NCBI GenBank assembly: GCA_015680685.1
Contig: MNCI01029493.1
Span: 11,477 to 57,089 of the forward strand
Direction of reading: 5' to 3'
Length of the DNA stretch: 45,613 nucleotides
Origin: Gnetum montanum
Lineage: Eukaryota; Streptophyta; Gnetopsida; Gnetales; Gnetaceae
Shown: positions 11,813 through 20,830 of the stretch, piece by piece
Numbering within the stretch: the stretch's first letter is position 1
How the letters are laid out: each line of letters opens with the position of its first letter
Notes under the pieces: generated by a model
Databases searched by the model: none
What the model was told of the DNA's origin: nothing
What the model saw: only the letters and a program-made list of their open reading frames with translations
Translations under genes and position numbers: made by a program

Positions 11813-13122
11813 CGATACTTCTACTTCCACAGTGGATGTAATAAGGATGCTTCTAGTCATCTAACTATGTAAGTATGGCTCCTAAAGCATAGTTGGACAT
11901 GTCAATCATGATATGAAATGGTTTTGACCAGTTAGGAGATTTTAGAATGGGTATTTCTACTAGCTTCTACTTTAAATTTTGGAAAGCTAGTTCACATTTC
12001 CTGGTCCATTCGAAAGGTACGTCCTTTTTCGTTAATTCCACCAATGGTTTGGCAACCTTTCAAAAGTTCTCAATAAATCCAAAAAATGACTGAATATCTT
12101 TGATAGTTTCTGGTTGATGGGTAGTTCCTTGGATAATTTTGATTTTCTCAGGGTTTACCTCTATCCTTGTGTGTGAGATTTTGTGCCCTAGTACTACATC
12201 TTCTTGGACCATCAAATGGCTTTTTTACCAGTTGAGCCTCAAATTGGTTTCTACACATCTTTTTAACACATGCCTCAACCAGTCCAAGGCTTAATCAAAG
12301 TTTGCTCCATAAGTGGAGAAGTCATCTATAAAGACCTCCACGCCATTCCTTATCTACTATTGGAATATTCTTAGAACTAGTCATTGAAATGTTGCAGGGG
12401 CATTGCACAAGCCAAACAGCATCTATTTAGATATGAACGTTCCCCAAGGACTAGTGAACATAGTCTTGGCTTGGTCTTATAAGACTATTCGTATTTGGTT
12501 ATATCTGTTATATCCATCAAGAAAACTGAATAGCAATGCCCTACGATGATGTCTAAGACTTGGTCGACAAATGGCAATGGAAAGTGACCATTAAATGTTG
12601 CCATATTGATTAGCCTGAAATCTATGCACACCATTCATTTTCCTCCCTTTTTAGGTACAATAACTAAGGGGCTACCCCATTCGCTATCAGAAGTTGTTCG
12701 ATTTCTTCCTTAACTAGTTGCTTCAACTTAGGGTTCAATCACCTCTGTGGTTGTCTTCAAGCCTTCATGGAGGGGTCAGTGTAAATTCTATGTTGGCATA
12801 TCCTAGGATCTATTCCATTTAATTTCGGATATGACCAAGCAAAGGCTTCTGACCATTTATTTATTACCTTTAGTAGTTCTTCTTTCTATTGAGGAGCAAG
12901 CTTTGTGTTGGTAATTACTGATTTTCTATTTTTAAGAAATGTGTATTCCATGCCAGTGGGCAATGGTTTTAGCTCAAGGGGCTCCTGCTTAAATTTCTCA
13001 TGGATTTCCAACTTTCCCCAATTGATATTTTCAAGGTTAAGACTTGGAAGTTGGTAGTGGACTTGCTCTAATGCTTCTATGTTATCGATGTAAGCACAAG
13101 TCAAACCCTCAGTTGGTTCCAT
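11813..13122 (-). pseudogene. pol: Reverse transcriptase of A1 pol, with deleted RNase H
   Basis: RNA/DNA-dependent DNA polymerase region. From right to left it shows the PR-RT linker (FAWSY..LNGIDPRICQHRI near 12850-12800) and a SEWGSPLVIVPKK block (about 12690-12650). Next come LDGYNRYNQI (near 12510), CNAPATFQ (near 12400) and the catalytic box FIDDF (12332-12318) with both aspartates kept. A one-base frameshift lies just before LDGY, and many CAG/CAA/TGG codons have become stops. The RNase H core is missing. The frame goes from HPYYIHC directly to NVVADHLSW, with an ambiguous base N at 11812 at the join. The deletion may therefore be biological or an assembly artefact. Confidence 0.85.
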
Positions 13123-13362
13123 GCATATGAGTGAACTACTTTCTTGATCAAGTGTCAGCCAGTACGTGTCTTCCTATCATGTCGTTGCTGAATATAGGCA
13201 TCTTTGTATGTTAATTACTTGTGCACACTGATTGCATGCAGGCAATGCTAAACTTTGCACAAACCATAACCTCTACACACAATTACACCCTGTGTCACTG
13301 TATGTGCTGCATGGAACTTTCTTCTTCTCAATCTTTTTGAATGTATTTTCCTTTGATATTTC

Positions 13363-13767
13363 TCAAGAAAGATTGCAAATTCCTAGGCATGCATCAATGG
13401 TGCTTAGCCATGCTCTTCCCATTATGATTGGGAAGTCCCCCTTACCGTTGTTTACTTGAATCACTAGGAAGTCAACTGGGTACGACCACCCACAAATAGT
13501 GGTAACAATGTCTTTCACCACTCCCAATGAGATAGTAATGGATTGGTTGGCCAACTCTAGATATATGTTGCTCTTTTTCAATGGAGGTAGGTTCCAGGCC
13601 TTGTACATTTCTTGAGAAATTAAGGTGACACCAGAACCTAAATAAAAAATAGCCTTGCATGGAGCATTTCTAGCAATTTGTAAGTATATTAGAGGACTCC
13701 CAGGATCAGAGAATTTCCTAGGAAGGTGACCAGCTTTAATCCAATCGGTGACAGCATGTGTTAGCAT
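13363..13767 (-). pseudogene. pol: Retropepsin-like aspartic protease of A1
   Basis: A 134-codon open frame with the features of a retrotransposon aspartic protease. There is a decayed active-site loop (FYLGSGVTLIS, where the usual acidic residue of the D-S/T-G triad appears lost). A flap-like middle follows, and then the C-terminal IIMGRAWLSTIDA block, which corresponds to the ILGR/D-W-L motif. The protease cuts the Gag-Pol polyprotein inside the particle. It lies between gag and RT, as expected for Ty3/Gypsy. The active site already looks degenerate, so it is unlikely to be catalytic in this copy. Confidence 0.75.
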
Positions 13768-14392
13768 GACTGTATATGTTGAGTGTGGTGATTAGGTTGA
13801 AGGGGGACTCCAAAGTTTTGATTGATACTAAGGCATCTAAGGAATCAGCCACTTGTGATTACAAGGGCTTGGTTAGACTGTTGGTTCTAAAGAAAGGTCT
13901 TTTCTTCATGTGGTTGTTGAAACCAACAGTAGGTTTAGAGTTAAAAGCCCTTGTGGTGTTATGTTGCTACGATTGGGTAGGGATTTCACCTTGCATAGTT
14001 GGAGCAGGTGGTAGTGGAGCCATTTGTGGAAGAGATGCAGCTGGATGAGAAGGATGATACACTTGCAGGATATCGCCCCTAGAAGAGGGAGCCCCATAAT
14101 ACTCATGAGCTTGGTAGTGAGGTTGAGGAGTACTGTGACCAGTAGAGTCATGTGGAGAGACTAGCTGCTACATGTAGTATCCATATGGGTCAAGTTGCTA
14201 GTAAAGATATTGTTGCCTTGGTGGTGGCATTCCCCATGATTGTGGGTATTTCCATTGTTGATATTTCTTAATCAGTTCTGGTAGAGTTCCTTTGGGATAA
14301 TACATTAAGGGTTGGTGGAACTATCTTGGGTTACCTTGAGGATAAGGTAACCTTCGAGGTGTTTGTTGTTTATTCAATCATGGGATGAGTGG

Positions 14393-14716
14393 CTAAACCC
14401 CAGACTCTTGCAGATGTGAGATTATAGGGAAACATCCCTTAGGATGGTCATATTGACATATTTCACATCCACTATCATTGTCTATTTCTGACTCCACAAC
14501 CTCTTCAATGATGGCAACTTTACCCTTACCCTTGCTACATGCATGTTCAACTTCTCTCTTTTTTCTTTTTTCGTGATCACTACCTTGCTCTCTATACTTC
14601 TCTACTATTTTAAGAATAGTTTGAAATCTATTATCTAGGGAATTCCACATTTTTTCTACCTTTTTCGAAACTTCTGATGTCATATTTTGGATAGATAAAG
14701 TTTTCCTATTCACCAT
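14393..14716 (-). pseudogene. gag: Gag C-terminal part of A1 with short zinc knuckle
   Basis: Nucleocapsid-like end of Gag. The frame is open for 107 codons and is rich in Lys/Glu (coiled-coil-like KKVEKMWNSLDNRFQTILKI). It ends in CEICQYDHPKGC (14467-14432), a CX2CX3HX3C array one residue shorter in two gaps than the canonical CX2CX4HX4C zinc knuckle. The same spacing occurs in A2 (30860-30825) and, mutated, in A3 (32828-32863), so it is the family form. Zinc knuckles bind the element RNA during packaging. The segment aligns with 31124-30921 of A2. Downstream to about 13850 a Pro/Gln/Tyr-rich linker with stops leads to the protease. Confidence 0.75.
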
Positions 14717-14854
14717 ATCTTCGAGTGGTGACTCTTCTTCATCCTCACAAAATCTTACTCCCCTCTTCCAAAGGGAAGGATCTTAGTTATACTCTTTCAC
14801 ACATTCTCTCTTCTGTAGCTCACCTTCTTCCTTAGCAACTTACTCTAACAATCT

Positions 14855-15394
14855 TTAGATTTGATGGGACCTAAGCTTGGATAGCCTTCCTTGGGCATAA
14901 CTCCTAAGGGTTCTTCTAGTTTCATGCCTAAGCCCATCTATGAGATGGTGCAGTTGATCCCTTTTTGAATAACCATGGCCAAGACAACAATGTAATAGTG
15001 CATAGTATTGGCCCATGGTAACATCCAAGGGTTCATGTCCTCCTTGTTTCCAGCCTTGGATTTGCTTTTGCAGGTTAGACACTCCAAAGTACGTTTGGTA
15101 CTTATCGTTGAATAATTCTAACATAGTATTTCATCTACGAATAGATTCTAGTTCTAAGGACCAATACCAACTTTCTGCTTCTTTAATTAGTATCTGTGAG
15201 AATAACCGAAGTTTTTGCCATTCATTCTCTATGTTTTGTAAGGCACATGCATCATGGAATGCTTGTAAATGATTCTGAGGATCAATGTTGTATCCCCCTT
15301 CAAATCGTGAGATATTGTTCATATCTAATCTCTTGATCCTACTATCTTTATGGTGCCTTGTTGGAATTCTAATAGCCTTAGTTATGTTTAACAT
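14855..15394 (-). pseudogene. gag: Gag capsid domain (retrotransposon gag) of A1
   Basis: Structural Gag domain that forms the virus-like particle. It carries the plant retrotransposon Gag pattern: MNNISRFEGGYN..NHLQAFHDAC, then LRLFSQIL..AESWY, then LELFNDKYQTYF..QIQGWKQGG, and HLIDGLRHETRRTL near the C-terminus. It is open over about 180 codons apart from one in-frame TGA near 15135, where a Trp codon is expected. Homologous domains are at 31950-32430 (A3) and 45110-45613 (A4). Upstream (about 15420-15700) a Ser/Arg/His-rich linker can be read with changes of frame. Confidence 0.85.
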
Positions 15395-15861
15395 ACTTCA
15401 AGTAGTGAGTAGCGGTTCATCGTGATCATCTTGTCCATAGTGTCTATGACGCCTACATTGTTCCTTACTCTCCCTTCTTCTATGTCATGACTCTCTAGAG
15501 TGCCCTCGTCCCCTTTCCTAGTTATTTTTTCTATGACTTCTACTTTGCCTACCCTTATTTCCATGGTCTTTTTCTTTATGATCATGTTTAGATATTGAAG
15601 GAGAGGGTGAAGGAGATGATGAAGGTGAAGAAGAACAAGAACCATCACCATTACAGTGTCTGCTACCTTCTCTTCTACGGTCTTGGCCCCGATTGCGATT
15701 ACAATCAGAATGTCCACCTTTATCATGTGTTCATGTTCTTTTTTCAGATCCTTTGTGCCTATGGGTATTAGAACCTATGTTATAAATAGTGGAATGAAGG
15801 TTCTAATACACAACAACTTGGCCAAAGTTAAGGGGAGGAACATCATTGTGTGGGCAACTGC

Positions 15862-16301
15862 CTAAGGTAGGTTCACCACCCTCATTTTGCTTAAGACATG
15901 TGGGGCATCTTGGGACCACTTACCCTTCAAAGACTTATGATGTCTCTCTTGTTGCAAGTCCCTTTGATGTTGTGCCTCTATGGGATGGTATTCTCTTAAG
16001 TCATGATCTTGCACAATGTATTCTGCATGTAAGTGCAGCATGCTAATCTGTGTGAGAGCATGAAGGAGCATGCTCAGGATTGAATGATCGAGAGGTAACA
16101 CTATGTTACCTTTGAAGTCTCACCAACGCAGTTGTTCATCTTGATGGAGGATAAAGGTGAATTCTAGTATATACTCATTGGGATGAACATATACCACTTG
16201 AAATTGTTGAGGGATTGGTGGATCAACATCATGTGTATTACGTCGCTGACTATTTTCTGTTTCAGACCTAGGCAGTGAGGTGATTTTGTACGAAGAATGA
16301 G
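15862..16301 (-). pseudogene. gag: Gag N-terminal region of A1
   Basis: The likely Gag start is the ATG reading MSHSSYKITSLPRSETE at 16301, about 140 nt after the primer site. A4 also begins its Gag frame with MSH. The segment continues, with one stop and frame changes, into an acidic and His/Gln-rich stretch (15862-16101). No domain is recognised in this part. It precedes the Arg/Ser-rich linker and the capsid domain. Confidence 0.5.
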
Positions 16302-16422
16302 ACATACTTATCTGTTTAGTGTGTAATGTATTCTTGTTTATTATTTTCTTAACCAATCCTAAGGATTTGTTCTAATGATGTGAATGCTTTCCTATGTTCT
16401 AGTTAGTGCACAAACAACTAAG

Positions 16423-16440
16423 CCCCCAGCAACAATGCCA
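16423..16440 (-). promoter_or_regulatory. Primer-binding site of A1 (tRNA-Asp type)
   Basis: The minus strand reads TGGCATTGTTGCTGGGGG, one base after the LTR end. The complement of the 3' end of plant tRNA-Asp is TGGCGCCGTTGCCGGGGA. Most differences are C/T or G/A transitions, and each of the three CpG sites is hit. This site primes minus-strand cDNA synthesis. Confidence 0.75.
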
Positions 16441-16441
16441 A

Positions 16442-17220
16442 TGATGAGTGGTACCCCTATGCTCAACCATATGAATATGAGTGTTTCACACATGATATGG
16501 TCGAATTCGAAGGACTAAGTGCTTATGCACCCTTGTGGAACAAGNNNNNNNNNNNNNNNNNNNNNNNNNNNNNNNNNNNNNNNNNNNNNNNNNNNNNNNN
16601 NNNNNNNNNNNNNNNNNNNNNNNNNNNNNNNNNNNNNNNNNNNNNNNNNNNNNNNNNNNNNNNNNNNNNNNNNNNNNNNNNNNNNNNNNNNNNNNNNNNN
16701 NNNNNNNNNNNNNNNNNNNNNNNNNNNNNNNNNNNNNNNNNNNNAATTTGATTAATTGATCAAAATGAATTGATGTGCTAATAACAGAAATGTAAAGTGT
16801 ATAAAATAAAAAAAATGCATAACAAAATAAAATAAAATAAATGTGTAAGAAAAAAAATCTCAAGTGTTGCAAGAATGAATCAAAGAGCTCATCTTTATTT
16901 CCATACATAAGGTGTGCTTAGGTATACAATGCTCAAATAAAGATCTATCCACACTTAGGCCTCTTGCTGCGGGCACTTGGAAAATACTCTAACTTCCAAA
17001 CAGACTACAAGAGTTTCGCTACTTGACTGCTAAAAGTCTTCTTTCCCAATTGTGCGCCTAGGCACTATATTTATAGACTTGAGAGCAACTACTCTGATAA
17101 TTAAAGTAACCACTCTAATAATTAGAATAACTACTAGAGTAACCACTCAAGTAATTAGAGTAACTTCTAGAGTAACTACTCTAATAATTAGAATAACTGC
17201 TAGAGTAACCACTCTCATCA
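16442..17220 (-). repeat. 5' LTR of A1
   Basis: Starts TGATGAGAGTGG at 17220 and ends CCACTCATCA at 16442, giving terminal inverted repeats. The U3 (17220-17088) consists of repeated ACTCTAATAATTAGA-type units. The TATA box is CTATAAATAT (17076-17067), and AATAAAG signals follow. The distal part is A-rich on the plus strand and is interrupted by an assembly gap of 200 N (16545-16744), so the true length is unknown. On the right it borders the family B LTR directly. Confidence 0.85.
16545..16744. other. Assembly gap (200 N)
   Basis: A run of exactly 200 N inside the A1 5' LTR. The round number suggests a placeholder of unknown true size. Frames crossing it have no meaning. Confidence 0.98.
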
Positions 17221-19050
17221 ATTGGGAAAAAAAAGGAAAATGAGGGGAAAGGCTTCAATGTTGGCTTTGGGTTGAGAAATTCACAACAACTACTATGAAA
17301 ATTCACCACCCAATAACTAGCAACTTCTACATTACAGTATCTATCACAAGGGGAGAAGGGGTAGCATTGGTTTTTTCAAAGTTTTGGTGTTCAAAAATTA
17401 GAAAAATACTTTCAAATTACAACATTAGCTATGGGGAAGATAGATCTAGTCAAATAAATATACTAGTGGCCTTCCTTCTAGCGCCAAGAAAACTTTTGTG
17501 ACTGGAAAAATCAATCATTGAAAAATTAATAGATCTAATACAATAGTCTCAACCTTGAATCCCTAGGGCCTCCAAAAAAATGGAATTTGAGGTGCCCTAG
17601 ATGGTCTAGTAGATCACCCAGGAACTTACAAAATACAAAATGAATGATGCAAAAATAAAGAAACTGTAGATTTGGAAATCAGAAGCAAAATGAATTGCAC
17701 ACAAACTAAAATTTGAAAATTTATTAAAATAATAAAGAATGAGTTTCAAAAATGTGTATAATAAATTCCTATGAAGGAGCAAAGGAGGGTTCATTGGTGT
17801 AGGAGTTCAAAGCCCATTAAAGTCAATGTGATATACTCCATGATTCAGATGCTAAGCCACTTCTGATACTTTCAAACCTCCTCTACTACAACTTTAGATT
17901 TTGCAACTTGGATCACTAATAAGTGAGAAGAGTAAGAGATTTAGCTACTAGATTGCTCCATTATAGGTTTTGGAAGCCCTAAAAATACAATGTTGACACC
18001 AAAAATCCATAAATCTCAAGGGAGTTTGCAAAGGCTACAATGCTTTAACACTGGGGTTCAAACGAATGCAAGCATGGAGGATTAAAAGAGTTCTTTAGTG
18101 CTTGGAAATGCCTAAGTGTGGAAATGTAAAAATTTGTGGGAACTAGAAATTACTTAACCATGAATGATTGTTGAATTGTGAGAAAATTCTTAAAGCTATA
18201 AATGATTTTTGAGGTTGGTTTTTATAGGTTTTAGGCCTTAAATGGTGCTACAAAATGACTATGATTGGATTGTAATTTGGTGACATAATGGCTAAAAATT
18301 TCTTGTAATTCTATTGCAAATTTCTACCTCATAAAAGTAAGATGAATGCCCAAATTTTGGAGGTTACTATATATCATAAGTGTCTTTCCCCCATGGTCAT
18401 TTCATTTACTATAAATAGTAATAGGAGCACACCTTCTACACTGGAGATGAATCTTTCATGTTGAGCCTTCTACCATCCTTGCTAAAGTGACTAGTCAACA
18501 TTGGAGTGCATGGAGTGTTGAAATTTAGCTTTTGTGGCTTCCATGCTAGGGGCATGTAGTTTCCATGCTAGGGGTGGAACCTCCATGCTGGGGGAAAAAC
18601 TTTGATGCCAAAGGGAAGAGGTTTCCAAGCTAGGCATGTAGTCTCCAAGATGGGGGAAAAGTTTCCATGTTGAATAGGAAACCCCTACCTCTCCACATTG
18701 GGGGTAGGTGAGATTTACCCCCTATAGATGTTTCTAGTGTAGAAAAGTTTATACCCCCCATAAAACCCATCAAATTGCCATTTTTGGCATTCTAAAAGGT
18801 AATTTTAATTCCCCCCACCCCCACCACAAAGTCCAAATATAGACATTATATGACTTTTTTCACTTGGGAAGTGAGGCTTTGGTCACTTATGAGGCATTTT
18901 TCAGCTCCAAAAGTATGGAATATGTGAGATTTCCCCACATGGGTTACAATCTTCACATTTACAATGGAGTTTTGCCTCAATTTTCATGAAGTGAAAGCTA
19001 CATGATGAAAATTGGTCATAACATGCAAAGTTTTGTGGTGTTTCATTTAT
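17221..19050 (-). repeat. LTR of family B, left copy, truncated by A1
   Basis: Direct repeat of about 24580-25590. Examples are AATCCCTAGGGCCTCCAA near 17560 and 24920, and TCTTCACATTTA with the following bases near 18950 and 25530. On the minus strand it has a TATA-like CTATAAAAACC near 18216, so 18220-19050 is probably U3. The U3 contains clustered TTCCATGCTAGGGG-type short repeats and hairpins (18530-18760) and a C-run (18811-18824). The first ~1.36 kb of the LTR (equivalent to 23222-24580) is missing at the A1 junction. It serves as the 3' LTR of B2 and seems also to be the 5' LTR of B1. Confidence 0.7.
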
Positions 19051-19270
19051 GAGAATCAATTTTGGGGATATTGACTAGGTAAATAGGAAGGAAGACTGTA
19101 TTTCTCCAGGAGAGTAGCCTTCATCATCTTCCTTGATAGCTTGTAGAGTAGGAATCCTTGTAGGTTTGATGGCATTTATGTTTTATATTTTAAGCTTTAT
19201 TCTTGCATGGTTTATGTCCTGGTCTTAGTTATGTTGGTTATTGATTGATTTTATGTTATTATGTAACAAG

Positions 19271-19371
19271 AACTTTATGATGTTGGTGGCCCTAATAATG
19301 TAGGCAATGATGATAATGATGCTCCACCTCCTCCCCCTCTAGATGCCTCCTTGGCACCACTAGATGCATGA
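19271..19371 (+). pseudogene. Last exon of the opposing gene in B2
   Basis: Encodes a short acidic, Pro-rich tail (VGGPNNVGNDDNDAPPPPP) and a TGA at 19369-19371. It matches the final exon of B1 (6408-6475) and, inverted, of B3. The preceding ~100 bp resembles the last intron of B1. All earlier exons are missing: homology to the LTR ends at about 19050 and only the final intron and exon remain. This copy is therefore a 5'-deleted remnant. Confidence 0.55.
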
Positions 19372-19487
19372 TATGATAGCCTTTGTTAATGTTTTCTAGC
19401 TTAAGTTTGGATGTTGTATGGTCCATATTGGCCAATACTTGAGTTGTAGATATTTTAACATTTTTTTATTATTATTTTAATATTTAT

Positions 19488-19502
19488 GCCACATAGTGTG
19501 GC
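19488..19502 (+). other. Conserved 3' hairpin of family B (copy B2)
   Basis: GCCACATAGTGTGGC forms a perfect 6-bp stem with the loop TAG, 117 nt after the stop codon. It is followed by CATGGCTATA as in B1. Compared with B3 (GTTGCATAGTGCAAC), three stem positions differ on both arms and pairing is kept. Confidence 0.65.
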
Positions 19503-19663
19503 CATGGCTATATCACTTTAAAATATTTTAAATTTTAAGTTTCAATTTTAGTTTTGGCTATATATGTTATTTATGACTCTACTGCTTTAAAGTTTTAAGG
19601 TTAGATATTGAAAAAAATTATGTGGAGAATAGCCATTTTGGCTACGTTGAAAAAATTTAAACC

Positions 19664-19843
19664 ATGAATGACCATAGGATAAGGGTTACTTGCCAGCTTT
19701 AAGCCATGGTGGGACATATTTTTATCACTAGTTTAAGATCGTGGTGGGTCATGATGTCAATTTTAAAGTCATAGCAAATTGCAGTGTCAATTTAAGGCCT
19801 CAACAAGCTATAGGTTTGTGAGTTTTAGGCCATGGTAGGCCTT
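19664..19843. repeat. 31-bp minisatellite, copy B2
   Basis: About five degenerate units containing TTTAAGCCATGGTGGGACAT-like sequence, in the same orientation as in B1. The recognisable array starts about 320 bp after the stop codon of the opposing exon and ends about 260 bp before the tail of the protease frame. It is more decayed than the B3 array. Confidence 0.6.
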
Positions 19844-20099
19844 AGTATAAAAGGAAACTTATATATTTTTGGAAATTCTCTATTTTAAAATTTTTATGAA
19901 TTTTTCCAATTTTGAAATTTTTATAAGGTTTTTTTATGTTCACAACATGCATAAAGGTAAATAAAAAGAAAGGTTATAATAAATAAGTGAAAATGCAAAT
20001 GAAAGTAGAAACTTAAGCTACATGCACAAAGATTAAAATAAAGTATATAAAAAGGCATAACAAGTTGACAAAGAAAAGTTAGGCTACACACCTGTTAGT

Positions 20100-20830
20100 C
20101 ATATGGTTATAAGGGCATGGGATGAAAGGGTCAAGGTGCACTTCACTTGTGTAGACTTTTCCTAATCTTTGAAAGATTAGAAAATGTGTAAGATCTACTT
20201 TTCACAATTTTGTATTCACCATCACCTTCACTAATGATGTTAAAAGGGAGTTCATATAACGACGTCTTCCACTACCCATTGTTATCATTATTGGCTTTAT
20301 GCTCTCTTTTAGATTGTTGGATTTCATGGCTAGGAGCTTCTTCTTGAAGCTCTACTTTAGACCCATACTCTATGTCCATGTTTTTAATAGCCAAGGGCAT
20401 TATGTTATCACCATGAATGATTATTTTACCTCCCTCACAAGGAAGGTGAATCTCTTGGTGGATGGGTGATGATATGGCTCATAACTAAGCTAGCCAAGAC
20501 CTTCCCAGAATAAGGTTAAACCCTAGCATCTCTTCCACCACTACAAATTTTAAGGTCATGGGGAATTTCTTCCCTGACACAAGATCCAAGGAGATAGACC
20601 CCTTGACAATAAGCCCCAATCCATTGAATGACTTAAGAATGGTTGTTAACATGGGTTTTATCTACTCTATCAGGCCTAATCACTTAATGATGGTACATGG
20701 GATAATCTTTGTTGTAGCCCCATCATCTACATGCACCCAAATCACTTTAAATTATCCTACACATATGGTTATGAATATATGAGTTCTAGTTACCTTGCCA
20801 TTTTGGGAATTGGTCTTGATTTCACTATCA
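20100..20830 (-). pseudogene. Retropepsin-like protease and tail of B2
   Basis: The minus-strand frame shows an aspartic protease active-site loop VDDGATTKI (20730-20704). The DDGA variant is common in plant Ty3/Gypsy proteases. About 80 residues later comes FNLILGRSWLA, the ILGR/D-W-L motif. It is contiguous with the Gag frame upstream, as in a Gag-Pro polyprotein. About 110 further residues with few stops (for example MPLAIKNMDIEYGS) end near 20100. No RT motif follows. Its role would be Gag processing. B1 and B3 lack this segment. Confidence 0.65.

Larger units (their letters stand above)
8029..17220 (-). mobile_element. Ty3/Gypsy LTR retrotransposon A1, nearly full length
   Basis: A 9.2-kb minus-strand element. 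From right to left it holds the 5' LTR (17220-16442), a tRNA-Asp-type primer site, gag, protease, reverse transcriptase, integrase, a 1.9-kb 3' region, a purine-rich tract and a truncated 3' LTR (8450-8029). The order PR-RT-IN identifies Ty3/Gypsy rather than Copia. LTR ends are TGATGAG...CTCATCA. The shared LTR part differs by roughly 20 substitutions in about 240 bp by eye, so the insertion is old. It sits in family B sequence on both sides. No clear target-site duplication is visible, because the left end has lost the last ~410 bp of the LTR together with flanking DNA. Confidence 0.9.

Noticed and set aside
13472-13660. 62-codon minus-strand frame
   Set aside because: Overlaps the A1 protease in another frame; the 13363-13767 frame carries the protease motifs.
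15388-15726. 112-codon minus-strand frame rich in Ile/Val/Met
   Set aside because: It is an off-frame reading of the Arg/Ser-rich Gag linker of A1, which reads sensibly (SRSHRK, HRRRESKEQ) in another frame.
16497-16908. Open frames across 16486-16908 on both strands
   Set aside because: They consist mostly of undetermined residues from the 200-N gap and have no coding meaning.
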